A stretch of DNA of 64,000 bases, from NCBI GenBank assembly GCA_029948255.1, contig JALIZF010001780.1, positions 124,001-188,000 on the forward strand, in the 5' to 3' direction. This stretch comes from Telmatactis stephensoni (taxonomy: Eukaryota > Cnidaria > Anthozoa > Actiniaria > Isophelliidae). Below, piece after piece: positions 35,044 through 45,392 of the stretch. The position numbers and the translations under genes were made by a program. Each line of letters begins with the position of its first letter. Within the stretch, counting starts at the first letter, position 1. The notes below the pieces were generated by a model. That model was not told the origin of the DNA, did not search any database, and saw only the letters and a list, made by a program, of their open reading frames with translations.

Positions 35044-36026
35044 TCATAAGTATTTTTGAAAGCAAGTTTGTTTAATCGTTTTAATAAATGTAGTTCTATT
35101 GAGATTTTTTAGTTGAGTATCTATATCATTCCAGATGGAAGTGCCAGAGACCTTCAAGGAGGATTTACCATAGTTAGTCGAAAACGAGGGGAGATGATAA
35201 TTCAGAGTGGAATAACGTGTATAATGTGAATGAATATCAGAAATTTTTATAAAATAATTAGAGAACTGAAATAAATTTGTTGAAAAAATTTGAACAGGAA
35301 TCATTAACATCATCAGTTAAATTCCACTCTGAGTTACTTAAATCATTCAGAAAATTTTCTTTATCAAATTTCTTGAAGTTTCTTTTCTTACTTTTGTTGT
35401 AATTCCTATACATAAAAATGTCGTGTAGCACCATAAAAACTGGAAAATGATCAGAAATATCCGTCATGAAAATTCCTGCAGTGATATTTTTATCTAAGGC
35501 ATTAGTATATATGTGATCAATTAAAGTTTTTGAATGGTCTGTTACTCGTGTAGGCTGAGTAATAACCGGGAAACAAAAATAAGAATATAACATATCCAAA
35601 TAGTCTGAGGTTGCCTGATGAGACTCTGATTTAACAAGGTCAATATTTATATCTCCAGTGATAACTATCTGTTTGTTCTCTTTTGAGATATCATTTAATT
35701 TGAAATTTAATTCCTCCTTGAAGTCAACGACACTAGAATTTGGATGACGATAGATAACTCCTACAATAATATTTTTGTGTTTTTGGGGTAGCAAGATTTC
35801 TATCCAGAGATCCTCACAGTAATTAAGATTTAAGTCGAGATCCTGACGTGTAATATATGATAAAGAATTTAGAATGTAAATACCGACACCACCCGCTTGA
35901 GTGGCAGAGTCTTTCCTGAGAAAATCATAATTTGGAAGATCGATGTTGGTAACTGAATTTGAATTTAGTTTGGTTTCACTAATTGCTATAATACCGAACT
36001 GATTTTTAATAGAAGCCAAACACTCC
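35044..36026 (-). pseudogene. LINE with endonuclease joined to C-terminus, reverse transcriptase deleted
   Basis: Read on the minus strand. 36019-35258 encodes most of an apurinic-type endonuclease of a CR1-group LINE: the IAISETKLN block, AGGVGIYI, GVIYRHPN, ITGDINIDL, and SDHFPVF near the end. It then passes, within about 60 bases and with a frame change, into the characteristic C-terminal tail (HSHYTRYS, TNYGK, then IWNDI) at 35313-35044. The reverse transcriptase that should lie between is absent, so an internal deletion of well over a kilobase has joined the two ends. The element cannot move on its own. Its 5' part continues at 37446-37894 beyond an insertion. Confidence 0.75.
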
Positions 36027-36032
36027 CAGCTG

Positions 36033-37439
36033 AGTTGACCTTCGCAACAATCCCAAGGTCAACCAATCAGAATCGAGGATTTGAAAAGCTATTTTGATTA
36101 GCATTTCTTTGCTTCATAGCTACCTGTTACCAAGATAATGGATAAAATACGAATGCCTCATTTTCTAGAATGTTGTAAAACCATTTTGCTATTATAAAAG
36201 ACATAATAGAGAGTTTCACTAAAATATTTCCGAGTCAAATAAAAAAATACGAGAAATTCGCGCCTTTTCTGTTAGCGGACGCGCTGCCAAGTGGCGGGAA
36301 AAAGCATTTATTTTGACAAAACGCTCAGCCAAAGTCCTTCAACTTGTGAGTTTGTTTCCAACTAAACGTAAAGAAATACGACAGAAAATTACACCATTGC
36401 TTCAATTTGCCGATCTCTTTGCTAATATGTTCTCTTTGAATGGAAAAGCAAGTTTGGAGGAGTTTCGAGGAGTAAACAACACTGAGTTTGTGACTGTGGA
36501 TGTTTGTGGTTGGCGAGCCGAGGAGGTACAGTCTTGAGCAGAATTTTACTTTAAATGTGAAACCGAGGCCCTTGAAGTCCACAATTTCAAACAAATAAAT
36601 GGCTATCGAAACTACTGATCATCATGTTGAGAAACTCTAAGCGTTTCCAAGGATGTAAGCGACGCTTTCTCTTGGCTGATTCCTGCGTTTTTACGAGAGT
36701 CAGAGCATGCATCAAGCAGACCGTTTTTGAGAAAATCTAGTCAGCGTTTCAAGGTAAAGAAAAGAAAACTCATTATGTAATGTATAAAGAACGAGAGAGC
36801 GTGTTATATCGGTGGATAAAGATCCGAGCCGAAGGCGAGGATCTTTAGACCCGATATAACACGCTCTCGAGTTCTTTAAGCTTATATTACTTATCAAACG
36901 TCTAGTTGTCAATTATCATATTGGACCAGAATTTTCCAAGTTTGACTACTTTTGGCTTAGAAAATCCAACTTCAAGTTTATGCAAATGAACAAAAATCTT
37001 TATCCGATATAAAGATCTACGTTCCGGTAGTGATTTCCATTGTGTTTTCTAATGAATTATTAATGAGTTTGATAAGTAGAAATAAGTTCTTATTTTTGGC
37101 GATGTTATTTCTAAATAGATGATTTATAAATCGTTTATTTTTTCAAAGCTATTTGTATGGAAGCTGATCTTACCGTAGTTTAATTTCAGCGAACTGAGTT
37201 AAGTTCAAAATGGATAAATTTGCTTGTGTTTAGGACTTTTGCTTATGCTGCAACGTGGGCATGATGTACCATTAGTTGATATTGATATACAAAAATAGGT
37301 TTTCAACTGGTAATATCACAAAATGTCTTTTTATGAAAACCACGAACTATTTCACTTTCTCAAATCAGATTTCAATCAGATTAGGAAATGCTAACCAAAA
37401 TAGCTGACCCATAATCCCTTTCGGGGAATGCATTCAACT
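36033..37439. mobile_element. Insertion interrupting the LINE endonuclease
   Basis: This 1.4-kb segment separates endonuclease sequence at 36026 and lower from its N-terminal part at 37446 and higher. It starts AGTTGACC and ends GCATTCAACT, flanked by CAGCTG at both sides (36027-36032 and 37440-37445), which could be a 6-bp TSD. CAGCTG is itself palindromic and the inverted ends are only 6 bp, so boundaries may be off by a few bases. Inside is a strong hairpin (about 36778-36880) with ACGAGAGAGCGTGTTATATC. Two short frames (36313-36537 plus, 36325-36594 minus) show no domain. Confidence 0.5.
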
Positions 37440-37445
37440 CAGCTG

Positions 37446-37894
37446 GTCATGGAGTCGATGAAAGTTTTTTGTAAGACTTCTTGTATTACAATGAAAAATA
37501 GAGAAAGAGTTATTGGTCATAGAGTCAGTAGAAAATTGGTCCAGATTTTCAAAATCATAATATTTTGAGGATATTGATGGAATTATATTATCTGGATCCT
37601 CATTACCACAATCAATAGGTAAATTAGAGATACTTTCTACAATGTTAGGAGCCATAGATCATTAGGGCCATTATTTAAGTCATAAATCTCTGTGACATCT
37701 TCTTTGATACTTCTTTGATAACTGTGAAGGAGGTCCTTCATTTCTTTGGCGTGACTTTTGAGATGGTCGTTGATAAGGTTTTTTATTGAATCAAGCGATA
37801 TCGGCGACGATTCGTCGACGGCGACTGTGTCCGTTCCATCATTTGAGTTCGGTGAGGAGACTTGAGACTGAGACTGCTTCTTTTTGGGGGGCAT
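37446..37894 (-). pseudogene. LINE ORF1 start and endonuclease N-terminus
   Basis: On the minus strand, 37894 begins an ORF1-like protein (MPPKKKQSQSQ, then Ser/Asp-rich, then a short amphipathic region of the type KNLINDHLKSHAKEM). It breaks off after about 70 residues. The second frame (37655 down) leads into FHCNTRSLTKNFHRLHDQL, the first block of the endonuclease. Most of ORF1 is missing, so this copy carries two internal deletions as well as the insertion at 36033-37439. Confidence 0.65.
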
Positions 37895-38408
37895 TTTACA
37901 GCACTTAGATAGAGATATCGAAAGCGTGGCCGACCACCATGAAGCTCATTAGCATTGGTATTATTGGGGGGGGGGGGGGGGGGGTTGGGACAATTTACCC
38001 CAAAAGAATTCAAGCAAAGCTTTAAACTAAGAAAAAGATATCGTGCAGAGCAACAGCTCCCAAAAAAAATTCGTGCAAGGAAAAGTGGTTTTGCTGACCT
38101 CCCCCCCCCCCCCCCAATCCACTCAGCATGAAAATGAGGGGTGTCCTCTCCAAACGAAAACTGACAAGAAACAAAGGGTTGTAAATAGCAAGGGTGCTGT
38201 TTTCTTTGTTTTGTTCGTCGTCGTCGTCGTCGTCGTCGTCGTTGTTGTTGTTGTTGTCGTTTTTCTGAGCAATCGCCGATCTATAATGGTACAAGAGTTA
38301 TCAAAGATGAATGAATAAACTTTATTTAAAGAGGGTGACACGTGACAGCTTTCGCCGATAACCCTGTGGCCCTCTAAATACAAATCGATCCTCAATTTCT
38401 CATTACAG
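37895..38408. other. Homopolymers and microsatellites upstream of the receptor gene
   Basis: Runs of G (about 37967-37984) and C (38101-38115), and a GTC/GTT trinucleotide array (about 38216-38260). A 3' splice site (CTCATTACAG, ending 38408) lies 7 bases before the receptor start codon, implying an upstream non-coding exon. Confidence 0.6.
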
Positions 38409-38415
38409 GTTCAAA

Positions 38416-39639
38416 ATGTCCACTAGTACAACTGTTCAAGAGAAAATTGCAGATTTTGTCAAGAATTTGTCTTGGCACAACAGCAGTGAAACAAAACGTG
38501 TCTTCTGGACAGCTCCAACTGCGATGCGAGTACCGTTTGTCGCTATTGCTGCTGTAATATTGGTCTTGGGACTTGGTGGCAATTCTTTTGCTGTTTTCTT
38601 TAAGTACAAGGCCATTACCAAGAAGCGGAACATTTTCCAGTCCGTCCTACAACATTCAGTGATTACCAATATAATGATAAGTCATTGTCTGTCTGACCTT
38701 CTCACCACATTGATTTTAGTGCCTTTCTACATCGCTGATGTTTTATTGGATGCTACTACGATCAGTGCTTGGATCTGCAAGATAAATGCCGCGTTCACAT
38801 CATTTTTTGTTACTGTGAACGTTAGCTTTCTAACTCTTCTCTCAATGGAAATCTTTTTGATGATTTTTTGGCCCACAGGCATTCCCAAATTACCTTTTTT
38901 CAAGAAAGCACTTGTAGCTGTCTGGATGGTGGGAATTGTATTTGGTTTGCCTTCATTGCTTTTCGCTAATATCATTAATATCCAGGTATCTCCTACTGAA
39001 TACACACCAGCATGTCGTGCTGAGACCCTAACTCCACTGGGCGAAGTGGCCTTCAAAACCCTTTCAATCGTTCTCGTAATTTTGCCGTTTTCCATCATCC
39101 TCATTTGTACAGTAGCAATATTCTGCTGGACTTGCCTGAAAATGGGGCAAACAAACATGCCTCTTATTCAGCAACACAAACTACAGATCATTAAGCAAAT
39201 CCTCATGCTACTGATGGCTTTTGTAGTCCCCTACATCTTCGTTAATATTCGTAATTTTCCCTTTTTTCGCTCAAATGAGGGAAGTACTAATATGTCGACG
39301 AATGGCGACTTTAGGGAATTCAGTTTCCTGACTACTTATAGTTCAAGGTTACTTGTGCTGTCAAATTGTGTATTCAACCCAATTATTTACTACATTGGAT
39401 CTCTACAATATAGAAAGATGATGAAGTATTACTTTAGGACCATATACAGAGCATTAGCCAAAAACTTAAATTCCAGTGGAGTTCATCCCATCGACAAATC
39501 TGCGGACTCTATAAAAATGAAGGAACTTCTACAAAGACGCAAATGTGCTGCAATTGATCTTCGCATACTGAGCTTTTATTCTGGGGGGTCCGTCGTTTCC
39601 CCAAAAGTCGAAGGGAAAAGAGAAAATCACACTATATGA
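38416..39639 (+). CDS. Rhodopsin-like (class A) G-protein-coupled receptor
   Basis: 407 residues, single coding exon, start ATG 38416 just after a splice acceptor. Seven hydrophobic segments are visible: TM1 ~40-62 with N56 (GGNS), TM2 ~83-106 with D94 (LSDLL), TM3 ~119-150, TM4 ~165-187 with W170, TM5 ~213-240 with P224, TM6 ~256-280 with P272, TM7 ~310-330 with NPIIY (321-325). C121 and C200 can form the usual TM3-loop 2 disulfide. N17 and N22 are N-glycosylation sequons in the short extracellular N-terminus. The DRY motif is replaced by E-I-F (145-147), so the key arginine is missing, which may mean altered coupling or constitutive signalling. It would sit in the plasma membrane. The ligand is unknown. 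Cnidarian genomes have large expansions of such receptors. The frame is intact. Confidence 0.85.
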   Translation: MSTSTTVQEKIADFVKNLSWHNSSETKRVFWTAPTAMRVPFVAIAAVILVLGLGGNSFAVFFKYKAITKKRNIFQSVLQHSVITNIMISHCLSDLLTTLILVPFYIADVLLDATTISAWICKINAAFTSFFVTVNVSFLTLLSMEIFLMIFWPTGIPKLPFFKKALVAVWMVGIVFGLPSLLFANIINIQVSPTEYTPACRAETLTPLGEVAFKTLSIVLVILPFSIILICTVAIFCWTCLKMGQTNMPLIQQHKLQIIKQILMLLMAFVVPYIFVNIRNFPFFRSNEGSTNMSTNGDFREFSFLTTYSSRLLVLSNCVFNPIIYYIGSLQYRKMMKYYFRTIYRALAKNLNSSGVHPIDKSADSIKMKELLQRRKCAAIDLRILSFYSGGSVVSPKVEGKRENHTI

Positions 39640-40678
39640 AACTGTGTCCTCCAGCTCACTTATGCTGATATACCTCTTGTTTGTTTGTTTGTTTGTTTGT
39701 TTGTTTGTTTGTTTGTTGTTGTTTTTTCGTTTACTTTCGATTTTATTATTTACAGCAACTTTTTTTTCTCGTTTAGTTTCCTTCGCTTTTCCACTTAATG
39801 GCTGTCTTTTGTACTTCAAAAAGAATTTAATAATTAAAAAAAAAATTCTAATGAGTGAAATAGTCTACTCACGCAGGCTTGCTTAATGCACAAATAATTC
39901 AAGTCGCTCACTGTAAGGGAATTTTTTACATTTTCTCTCTAATTTCCTTTATATTCAGCTTTTGAATTATTTTCTTTGAGTTATAAATATGATTTAGAAT
40001 TGTAAGAATTTTCGCTGAGTCCAGAACCAGAATGAAACACGCTACTGGCAAGGGAAACGTATTTTTATATTTTTACAGCCTTGATAACCCTTAAAAAAGT
40101 ACTTGAAAAACATCCCTTCCGATCTAATAATGACTAGAACAGAAACATTTTGGACTTTTTCGCCCCCAAAATGGCATACGTTTCATGTCCATTCCTGAAT
40201 GACATACCTCACTTCATGTGTTTCCCTAAATGATAGAGGTTTCATGTCTACAGGCCGTTAACTGGTCCTGACCGGGTCTATACCTAATTGGTGATAAAAG
40301 CAAATATATCCGGCCAATATTCGTTTAACGGTTAAAAGAAGCAAATGCCATTGCAATCCTTATTTGAGATTTTTAGATGATTTCTTTGTGGGCCTTCATT
40401 TTGAGCGGTTTCATGTTTGTCTCGGACTCATAGAGTAACCCAAGAGGTAGTGTAAACCTATCTCCTTGTAAGTAGGCTGTAAACATTCGTGTGATAACAC
40501 GGAAACATGAATAAAACCGGTCGAAACGTTTATGCCAATGATAGTAATAATGATAATGATTTATGATTTATTAGTGCCTTTTCTTTGTGGATATAATCAA
40601 AGGCGCTTTACAGTGATCAATGTGAATTTTTACAGACTGCATTTTTTAAAGGCACCATAGGTAGTCATGAGTGAATAA
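39640..40678. other. Downstream DNA with TTTG microsatellite
   Basis: A TTTG array lies at about 39676-39716, just after the receptor stop codon. At 40540-40625 a reversed LINE/SINE-type 3' end is suggested by CAAAGGCGCTTTACAG next to AT-rich microsatellite. Nothing else is recognised. Confidence 0.45.
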
Positions 40679-42683
40679 TTACTCGGACTTCCGAAGGAAG
40701 TCTGAGTCTAAATCTACCCGTGTTTGGTGAATCTCCGGCGTCAAATTGACGCATGCGCAATTCCGGCGTCACATTGACGCACGCGCGCATGCGCAATGCG
40801 TGTAGTTTACCATGTGTTTGTTTGACTCGCGTGTCGTCGCAAGAAAAGTCTGCAGACAAATTACACTGAAGCTATCCGTTCTACACTGAGTTTATGGAGC
40901 AATTCATGTCTAAAACGCCAACCTCACTCACAAATGCACACACCTTTCGTGGTAGACCCACACTAAAAGATGTAAGGCGTGATTTTTGGATTGGGTCGGT
41001 CCACGAATCTGTAGCGATTGATAGCGTTGATGAAAACGAAGATCATTCGAAGTTCTACTCAGATAAAGAGTATTGGATACTTCATTACATTAGACAAAAC
41101 TCTAACTGACACAAAACTTTACTGCGTGAGTGCTGAAATAAGGAATTTGGTTGTAGCGAGTGGCAGGAATCGAGCAACAAACTACAACAAAGCCGTCGCC
41201 ATATTGACAAATCATGGTGTACGAGCGACACAAGTAAAGCTAAGTTTACAAGTTGAGCATCTGAAATCATTTCTTTTATGGAAGATGTATATCTTATTGA
41301 TAATAATAACGTTGTTTTGTATTACAATGTATTTGATTGTAAGCTTAAGCATAATTACTTCGCTTTGTTGTACACGGAAGGCTGTTCAAACGTTTTCAAA
41401 TCCTATTGATTTATGTAGTACAAACAATTACAATGATGCTGTTGTTACTACAATAAAAGTACAAGAATATAGATCACGCTATGGCTAAGTATTTGTATTG
41501 TAATTGTACTCGTGTTGTGTATAAATGTCCTCGAAATAAACGTGACCGAGAACCTAGCCGAATACCGAATAACAAGTTACACCGTCTCTCTGCAAAAAAA
41601 CAGAAATCTACAGTGTTATGTATGGTACCGTGTACATAAAACATACCGAAATCGTCCAAAGTTCATCGTTTTATCTCAGGTAATAAAGCAAGAATTAAAC
41701 CCAAGAAAAAACGATTACAAAGAAAAAACATAGCTTTTGTGGAAACAATGAGAAAGGTACTATATCCCAGAAGTCAAAGATATAAGCTTATCGGTTTTCC
41801 CCTATATCAACATTTTAAAATATTTCAGACTTGGTTAAAGCGATTTTCGTGTAATTTGTTATTATCCAATGAATATAAGGGTGTACATCATAGAGGGAAT
41901 TGTACTAAGTATAAGCTTTGTAATGACATAGAAAAAAACCCAGGTCCTGCAATACATTATGTTGATCCCACTAAAACAATAAAAGCTCCATATAGTCAAG
42001 GAAATGTTGAAATGTTTGGAGCTAATGCTGGTCAGCAGTGTGTTGCGATAAGCCTTTGTGCTTTAATATATTGCAAGATAAAAGGAATAAATACTGTCAA
42101 TGACCTAATACAAATAATGCATATTGGTAATGAGCTCTACAACACTTTGTCTCAATTAGCACATCAATCATACCTAATGTTAACAGAATTGCCAAGCCAT
42201 GCTCATAGTATTAGAAGAAAATTATCAACTAGAATACAGTACACCCTATAGTGGTTATGTTCAAGGTCATTCTGCTATTCATGGTTTTGAATACTGTATG
42301 GGTTTGCAAAGAGCTTTTGAGTCCTTAATATCACAACAATATTACTCATTTATTTTAATTGTTGGTGCAGTTGGAGTTGCTATTGTTTATTATCCTGAAA
42401 CAAGACAGTTTAAAATATCGTAGTGTGTTCTGCCATTGCTTAATAGCTATGGTCCAAATAGTGCCTTGAGTATGCCTCTAACTCGACCATGTTGAGCTGC
42501 ACCCCTCGTAATTCAGCACTTGTGCTGCCAAAAGAGGTGATGAGCGTCACCAAAGTCCAACACTCAAACGACAAACTCGTCTTGGTAAGCTACAGCTGCA
42601 AAAAAATCGAGTAACTAATGCAGCTCGTCTGAATCAGAATCAGGCTTCAAAGGAAGTCCGAGTAACGCTCTGAGAGCGTCTAG
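40679..42683 (+). mobile_element. Helitron2/Helentron-like element, decayed
   Basis: The 3' end has a classical Helitron structure: a hairpin ACGCTC-TGA-GAGCGT (42665-42679) followed by CTAG (42680-42683) and then T. A 14-bp inverted repeat links the left end (TTACTCGGACTTCC, 40679-40692) to the sequence just before the hairpin (GGAAGTCCGAGTAA, 42652-42665). Such asymmetric terminal inverted repeats are described for Helitron2/Helentrons. The interior encodes a 2A peptide and a cysteine-protease-like domain, also known from such elements. Rep/helicase is missing. Two further frames (40894-41109 and 41018-41488, the latter with a hydrophobic segment) are not recognised. Confidence 0.6.
41739..42423 (+). 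pseudogene. 2A peptide plus OTU/cysteine-protease-like domain, frameshifted
   Basis: From ATG 41739 a basic leader of about 60 residues reaches LCNDIEKNPGP (DIEKNPGP at 41925-41948). This matches the D-V/I-E-x-N-P-G-P 2A motif that makes ribosomes skip a peptide bond between G and P. Downstream is a domain with NAGQQCVAISLCALIY, whose Q-x-C arrangement suggests a cysteine-protease active site of OTU or tegument-protease type. It continues to a LTELP block. A frameshift near 42190-42250 moves the reading into a second frame (to 42423), where the domain continues (GLQRAFESLISQQYYSF). Helentron-type elements are known to carry OTU-like proteases. A related fragment lies at 45393-45594. The gene is broken, but the 2A motif itself is intact. 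Confidence 0.65.
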
Positions 42684-42695
42684 TTCTCAATTAAA

Positions 42696-42930
42696 AAAGG
42701 CGGAAGAGAATAATGTGCCAGAAATAGCCAGCGAAAGTGTGGTGGATATAGGAAGAGAAATTGGTCGTGGAAGTTATGGTGTATGTTTGTTGGGTAGGTT
42801 ATGGCGGACGCAATGTTGTTATAAAGAAGGCCATACTCCCGCAACAGAATGAAAATTGGTTCAAAAACGAAGCTCGCCTACTCAACAAACTACACCATCC
42901 AAAACTGACTGAATTAATTGGAATTTAAAC
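42696..42930 (+). pseudogene. Protein-kinase N-lobe fragment
   Basis: Immediately after the Helitron-like 3' end, a short segment reads as the start of a protein kinase. DIGREIGRGSYGVCLLG is a glycine-rich ATP loop. After a one-frame shift it continues NVVIKKA (the VAIK-type lysine), then an alpha-C-like NEARLLNKLHHPKL and a stop. The catalytic loop and C-lobe are absent. It may be a captured host exon or the remnant of an adjacent retrogene or element gene. Confidence 0.55.
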
Positions 42931-42956
42931 TAAACATCAACCTTTCCAAAGAGTGC

Positions 42957-43320
42957 ATAAGTAAGAGAGTCTGAATTGATTAATAGGTCGCGTGTCATGT
43001 TGATTTCCATTTGGTCTATTTTTAGAAACACCAGATTTCTACACGCTACTCCCGCCATAGGGAACCCAAACTCATAAACTGAATGAAAAAGCAAACTATG
43101 AATACACTTATTTTTTTAAACCCTTTAAATTGTTAAATAAAGCAATTATAGAGCATTTTAAAAAGTTTGAATTGGTTTCTAACAATTTTTTTCTTGCTTT
43201 TCATTCAGTTTATATAAGTGTGGGCTTCCTGTGGTGAGAGTAACGCGCGAAGATTTGATGTTTCTAAAAATACCCCAAATGGAAATTAACAAGGCGTCTG
43301 ACACTCTTACTCTCTTGCCT
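42957..43320. repeat. Imperfect inverted repeat, about 360 bp
   Basis: Arms of about 110-130 bp: the left contains TTGATTTCCATTTGGTCTA and TTTTTAGAAACACCAGATTT; the right contains the complements AAATACCCCAAATGGAAATTAA and ATTTGATGTTTCTAAAAA in mirror order. The central 100 bp is AT-rich. MITE-like, with no coding region. Confidence 0.55.
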
Positions 43321-43438
43321 TACCACAATAATTATAGTTTGTATTTTGTTTTTAATTATTTGACTAATATTCTGCCACACGTGATCTTGGCGTGAAAATA
43401 ATCAGGAAGCCCATGTAAGCGATCGCAGATCGTCTAGT
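43226..43438. mobile_element. Possible second Helitron2-type 3' end (HINE-like)
   Basis: A hairpin GCGATC-GCA-GATCGT followed by CTAG and TT ends at 43438, the same arrangement as at 42683. AGGAAGCCCAT just before it is the inverse complement of GGGCTTCCT at 43229-43237. This gives an asymmetric inverted repeat of a short non-autonomous element overlapping the right half of the palindromic repeat. Boundaries are tentative. Confidence 0.35.
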
Positions 43439-43440
43439 TA

Positions 43441-44676
43441 ACAATAAATAATTAACTCCTAATAGAATAAAAATTTAAAAACTTATAAAACCTAAAAGGT
43501 ATGGTTCAAGATATTAAAAATCTAATTATCCTTAAAGGCAAGCTTGAAAAGAAAGGTCTTAATGGCCGATTTAAACTTAATTAAAGAATTCTCATTCCTA
43601 ATTTCTAAAGGGAGCGGAGTTCCAGAGTTTTGGAGCAGAAGACTGAAAAGCCCTATCACCTAATGTTACTTTTATACTTTGTACTAGCTGGTTCCAACAA
43701 AATACCTTTGTGGTTAAGTAAGTTGTACCTGGACGGCCTAGAAACAGAAATTAGATCTGAGAGATACTGTGGTGCTAAACCATGTAAACATTTAAAAGTT
43801 AATAACAGGATCTTAAAATGAATTCGATACCTAACAGGCAGCCAGTGTAATTCAGACAGTACAGGAGTGATATGACAGAACCTAGGAAGACCTACAACAA
43901 GTCTGGCTGCGGCATTTGTACTCTCTGCAGTTTACTAATATGATCATCAGGGAGGCCATACAATAAGCTATTACAGTAGTCTAATTTACTTGTTATGAAA
44001 GCGTGAACTAAGGATTCTGTTACATTACGAGATAAATACTTTCTAATCCTACGGACATTGTAAAGATGAAAAAAATGATGAACTACAAGTTTTCTTAATA
44101 TGTTCATGCATTTTTAAGTGGGAGTCAAACCAGGCTCCCAAGTTCTTTACAGCAGAAGACGATTGTTCAATTCTAGATTCTCCGAGTCGTAAGTTCGTGA
44201 TATTAACTTTCTCTAGCTGTCGTTGAGTACCAATCAACAAGAACTCTGTTTTGTCCGTGTTCAATTTAAGTTTGTCAGATAACATCCATTTACGTATATC
44301 CAATAACACATGCTTCCATGGCAGCTACAGCTAATCTCTCATCGATGTCATCACCAGCCTTGAAAGCCAGGTACAACTGAGTATCATCTGCGTAAGAGTG
44401 GGCCTGAGAGATGCTTAGAAATAATTCCAAAAGCTTACTTGAATACAGTAAAAACAACAAAGGTCCCAAACAGCTTCCTTGTGGAATGCCATATTCTAAG
44501 TCGAACAAATCAGACAAGACACCTTCAATGTTAACACGTTGACGTCTGTTTGAGAGATAAGACTCAAACCAAATTAGTGCAATCCCTGTTATACCAAAAT
44601 CAACTGAAAGACGATTGAGAAGAACACTGTGATCGACCGTGTCGAAGGCAGAACTGAGATCCAGTAGAACCAACAA
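43441..44676 (-). pseudogene. L2-like LINE, 5'-truncated and frameshifted
   Basis: On the minus strand from 44676 the reverse transcriptase begins mid-domain with VLLDLSSAFDTVDHSVLL. It continues through SYLSNRRQRVNIEG, YGIPQGSCLGPLLF and the catalytic YADD (SYADDTQLY). A frameshift near 44300 leads to WMLSDKLKLNTDKTEFLLIG and [15 protein letters not shown] second near 44100 leads to [20 protein letters not shown], and the 3' part (about 43900-43620) still reads in pieces as the LHWLPV...LLLTFKCLHG tail. The 5' end, with endonuclease, is missing, as usual for a truncated insertion. The pattern fits the L2 branch of CR1-group LINEs. Confidence 0.75.
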
Positions 44677-45220
44677 AGTAACACATTGGTATAAAAAACA
44701 CCAGTGCTCATCGCATTCATTTATTTAGTTTTAACGATATGATACCTAAAGGATATCTTAGGCTTGAAATTAAGTAGCATTTTCATTCACTGTCGGTCAC
44801 GGCTTTGAAGTTTCGTGAACACTTTTAAAGATGAGTTTGTACTTGTTTTAATTCTTGATTGTAAGAATTTCCACAGCAAATTTTTGCCTCAAGTAAAGTC
44901 GATTGACGGAGGACAATCTTCACGAACTTTTATCTGTCGGGCGCATACCATGCAATTTGTTGTAAACTCAATACGCCTTCTTACTCGGGCTTCCTGTGGA
45001 ATGCCGATACTGATTTGAGGGGGGAAAACTACCCAAAGCTCATCGAGAAGTGCTCAGTCAAGCAAAGAGAAAATATAAAACGGCTTTGCTAAGTTGGGGT
45101 TGGGGAAAAAACCAAACGCACGAAAATGTTTGACAGATGATTTCTCCAATAAAAATGTTGGCATGATCTCTTTAGTAAAGCGTAATTTTTGGCTAAAATG
45201 TGTAATAGTTATAGGATAAT
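44677..45220. other. Intergenic DNA, nothing recognised
   Basis: No domain-bearing frame, RNA gene or clear repeat. A 67-codon frame at 44815-45018 has no recognisable features. Confidence 0.4.
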
Positions 45221-45358
45221 ATGGTTACTTGATGTTTTTTATGGAATATTGGTGAAAATTTCACTCGAAATTTATGTTATTTAGTATACAACGAGCCTTT
45301 ATATAAATTTCGAGTGAAATATTCACCCGTATTCCATAGAAAACCATTAAATAACCAC
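45221..45358. mobile_element. Palindromic MITE-like element
   Basis: A hairpin of about 138 bp: ATGGTTACTTGATGTTTTTT at the left mirrors AAACCATTAAATAACCAC at the right. The inner stem is TTTCACTCGAAATTTAT against ATAAATTTCGAGTGAAA. Confidence 0.6.
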
Positions 45359-45392
45359 TAAGTCTTTACAAGAGTCAGAGCCACGTAGCGAA

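Noticed and set aside
41018..41488. 156-codon frame with a hydrophobic segment in the Helitron-like element
   Set aside because: It starts inside another frame, has no recognised domain and lies in decayed DNA; mentioned only as an unrecognised frame.
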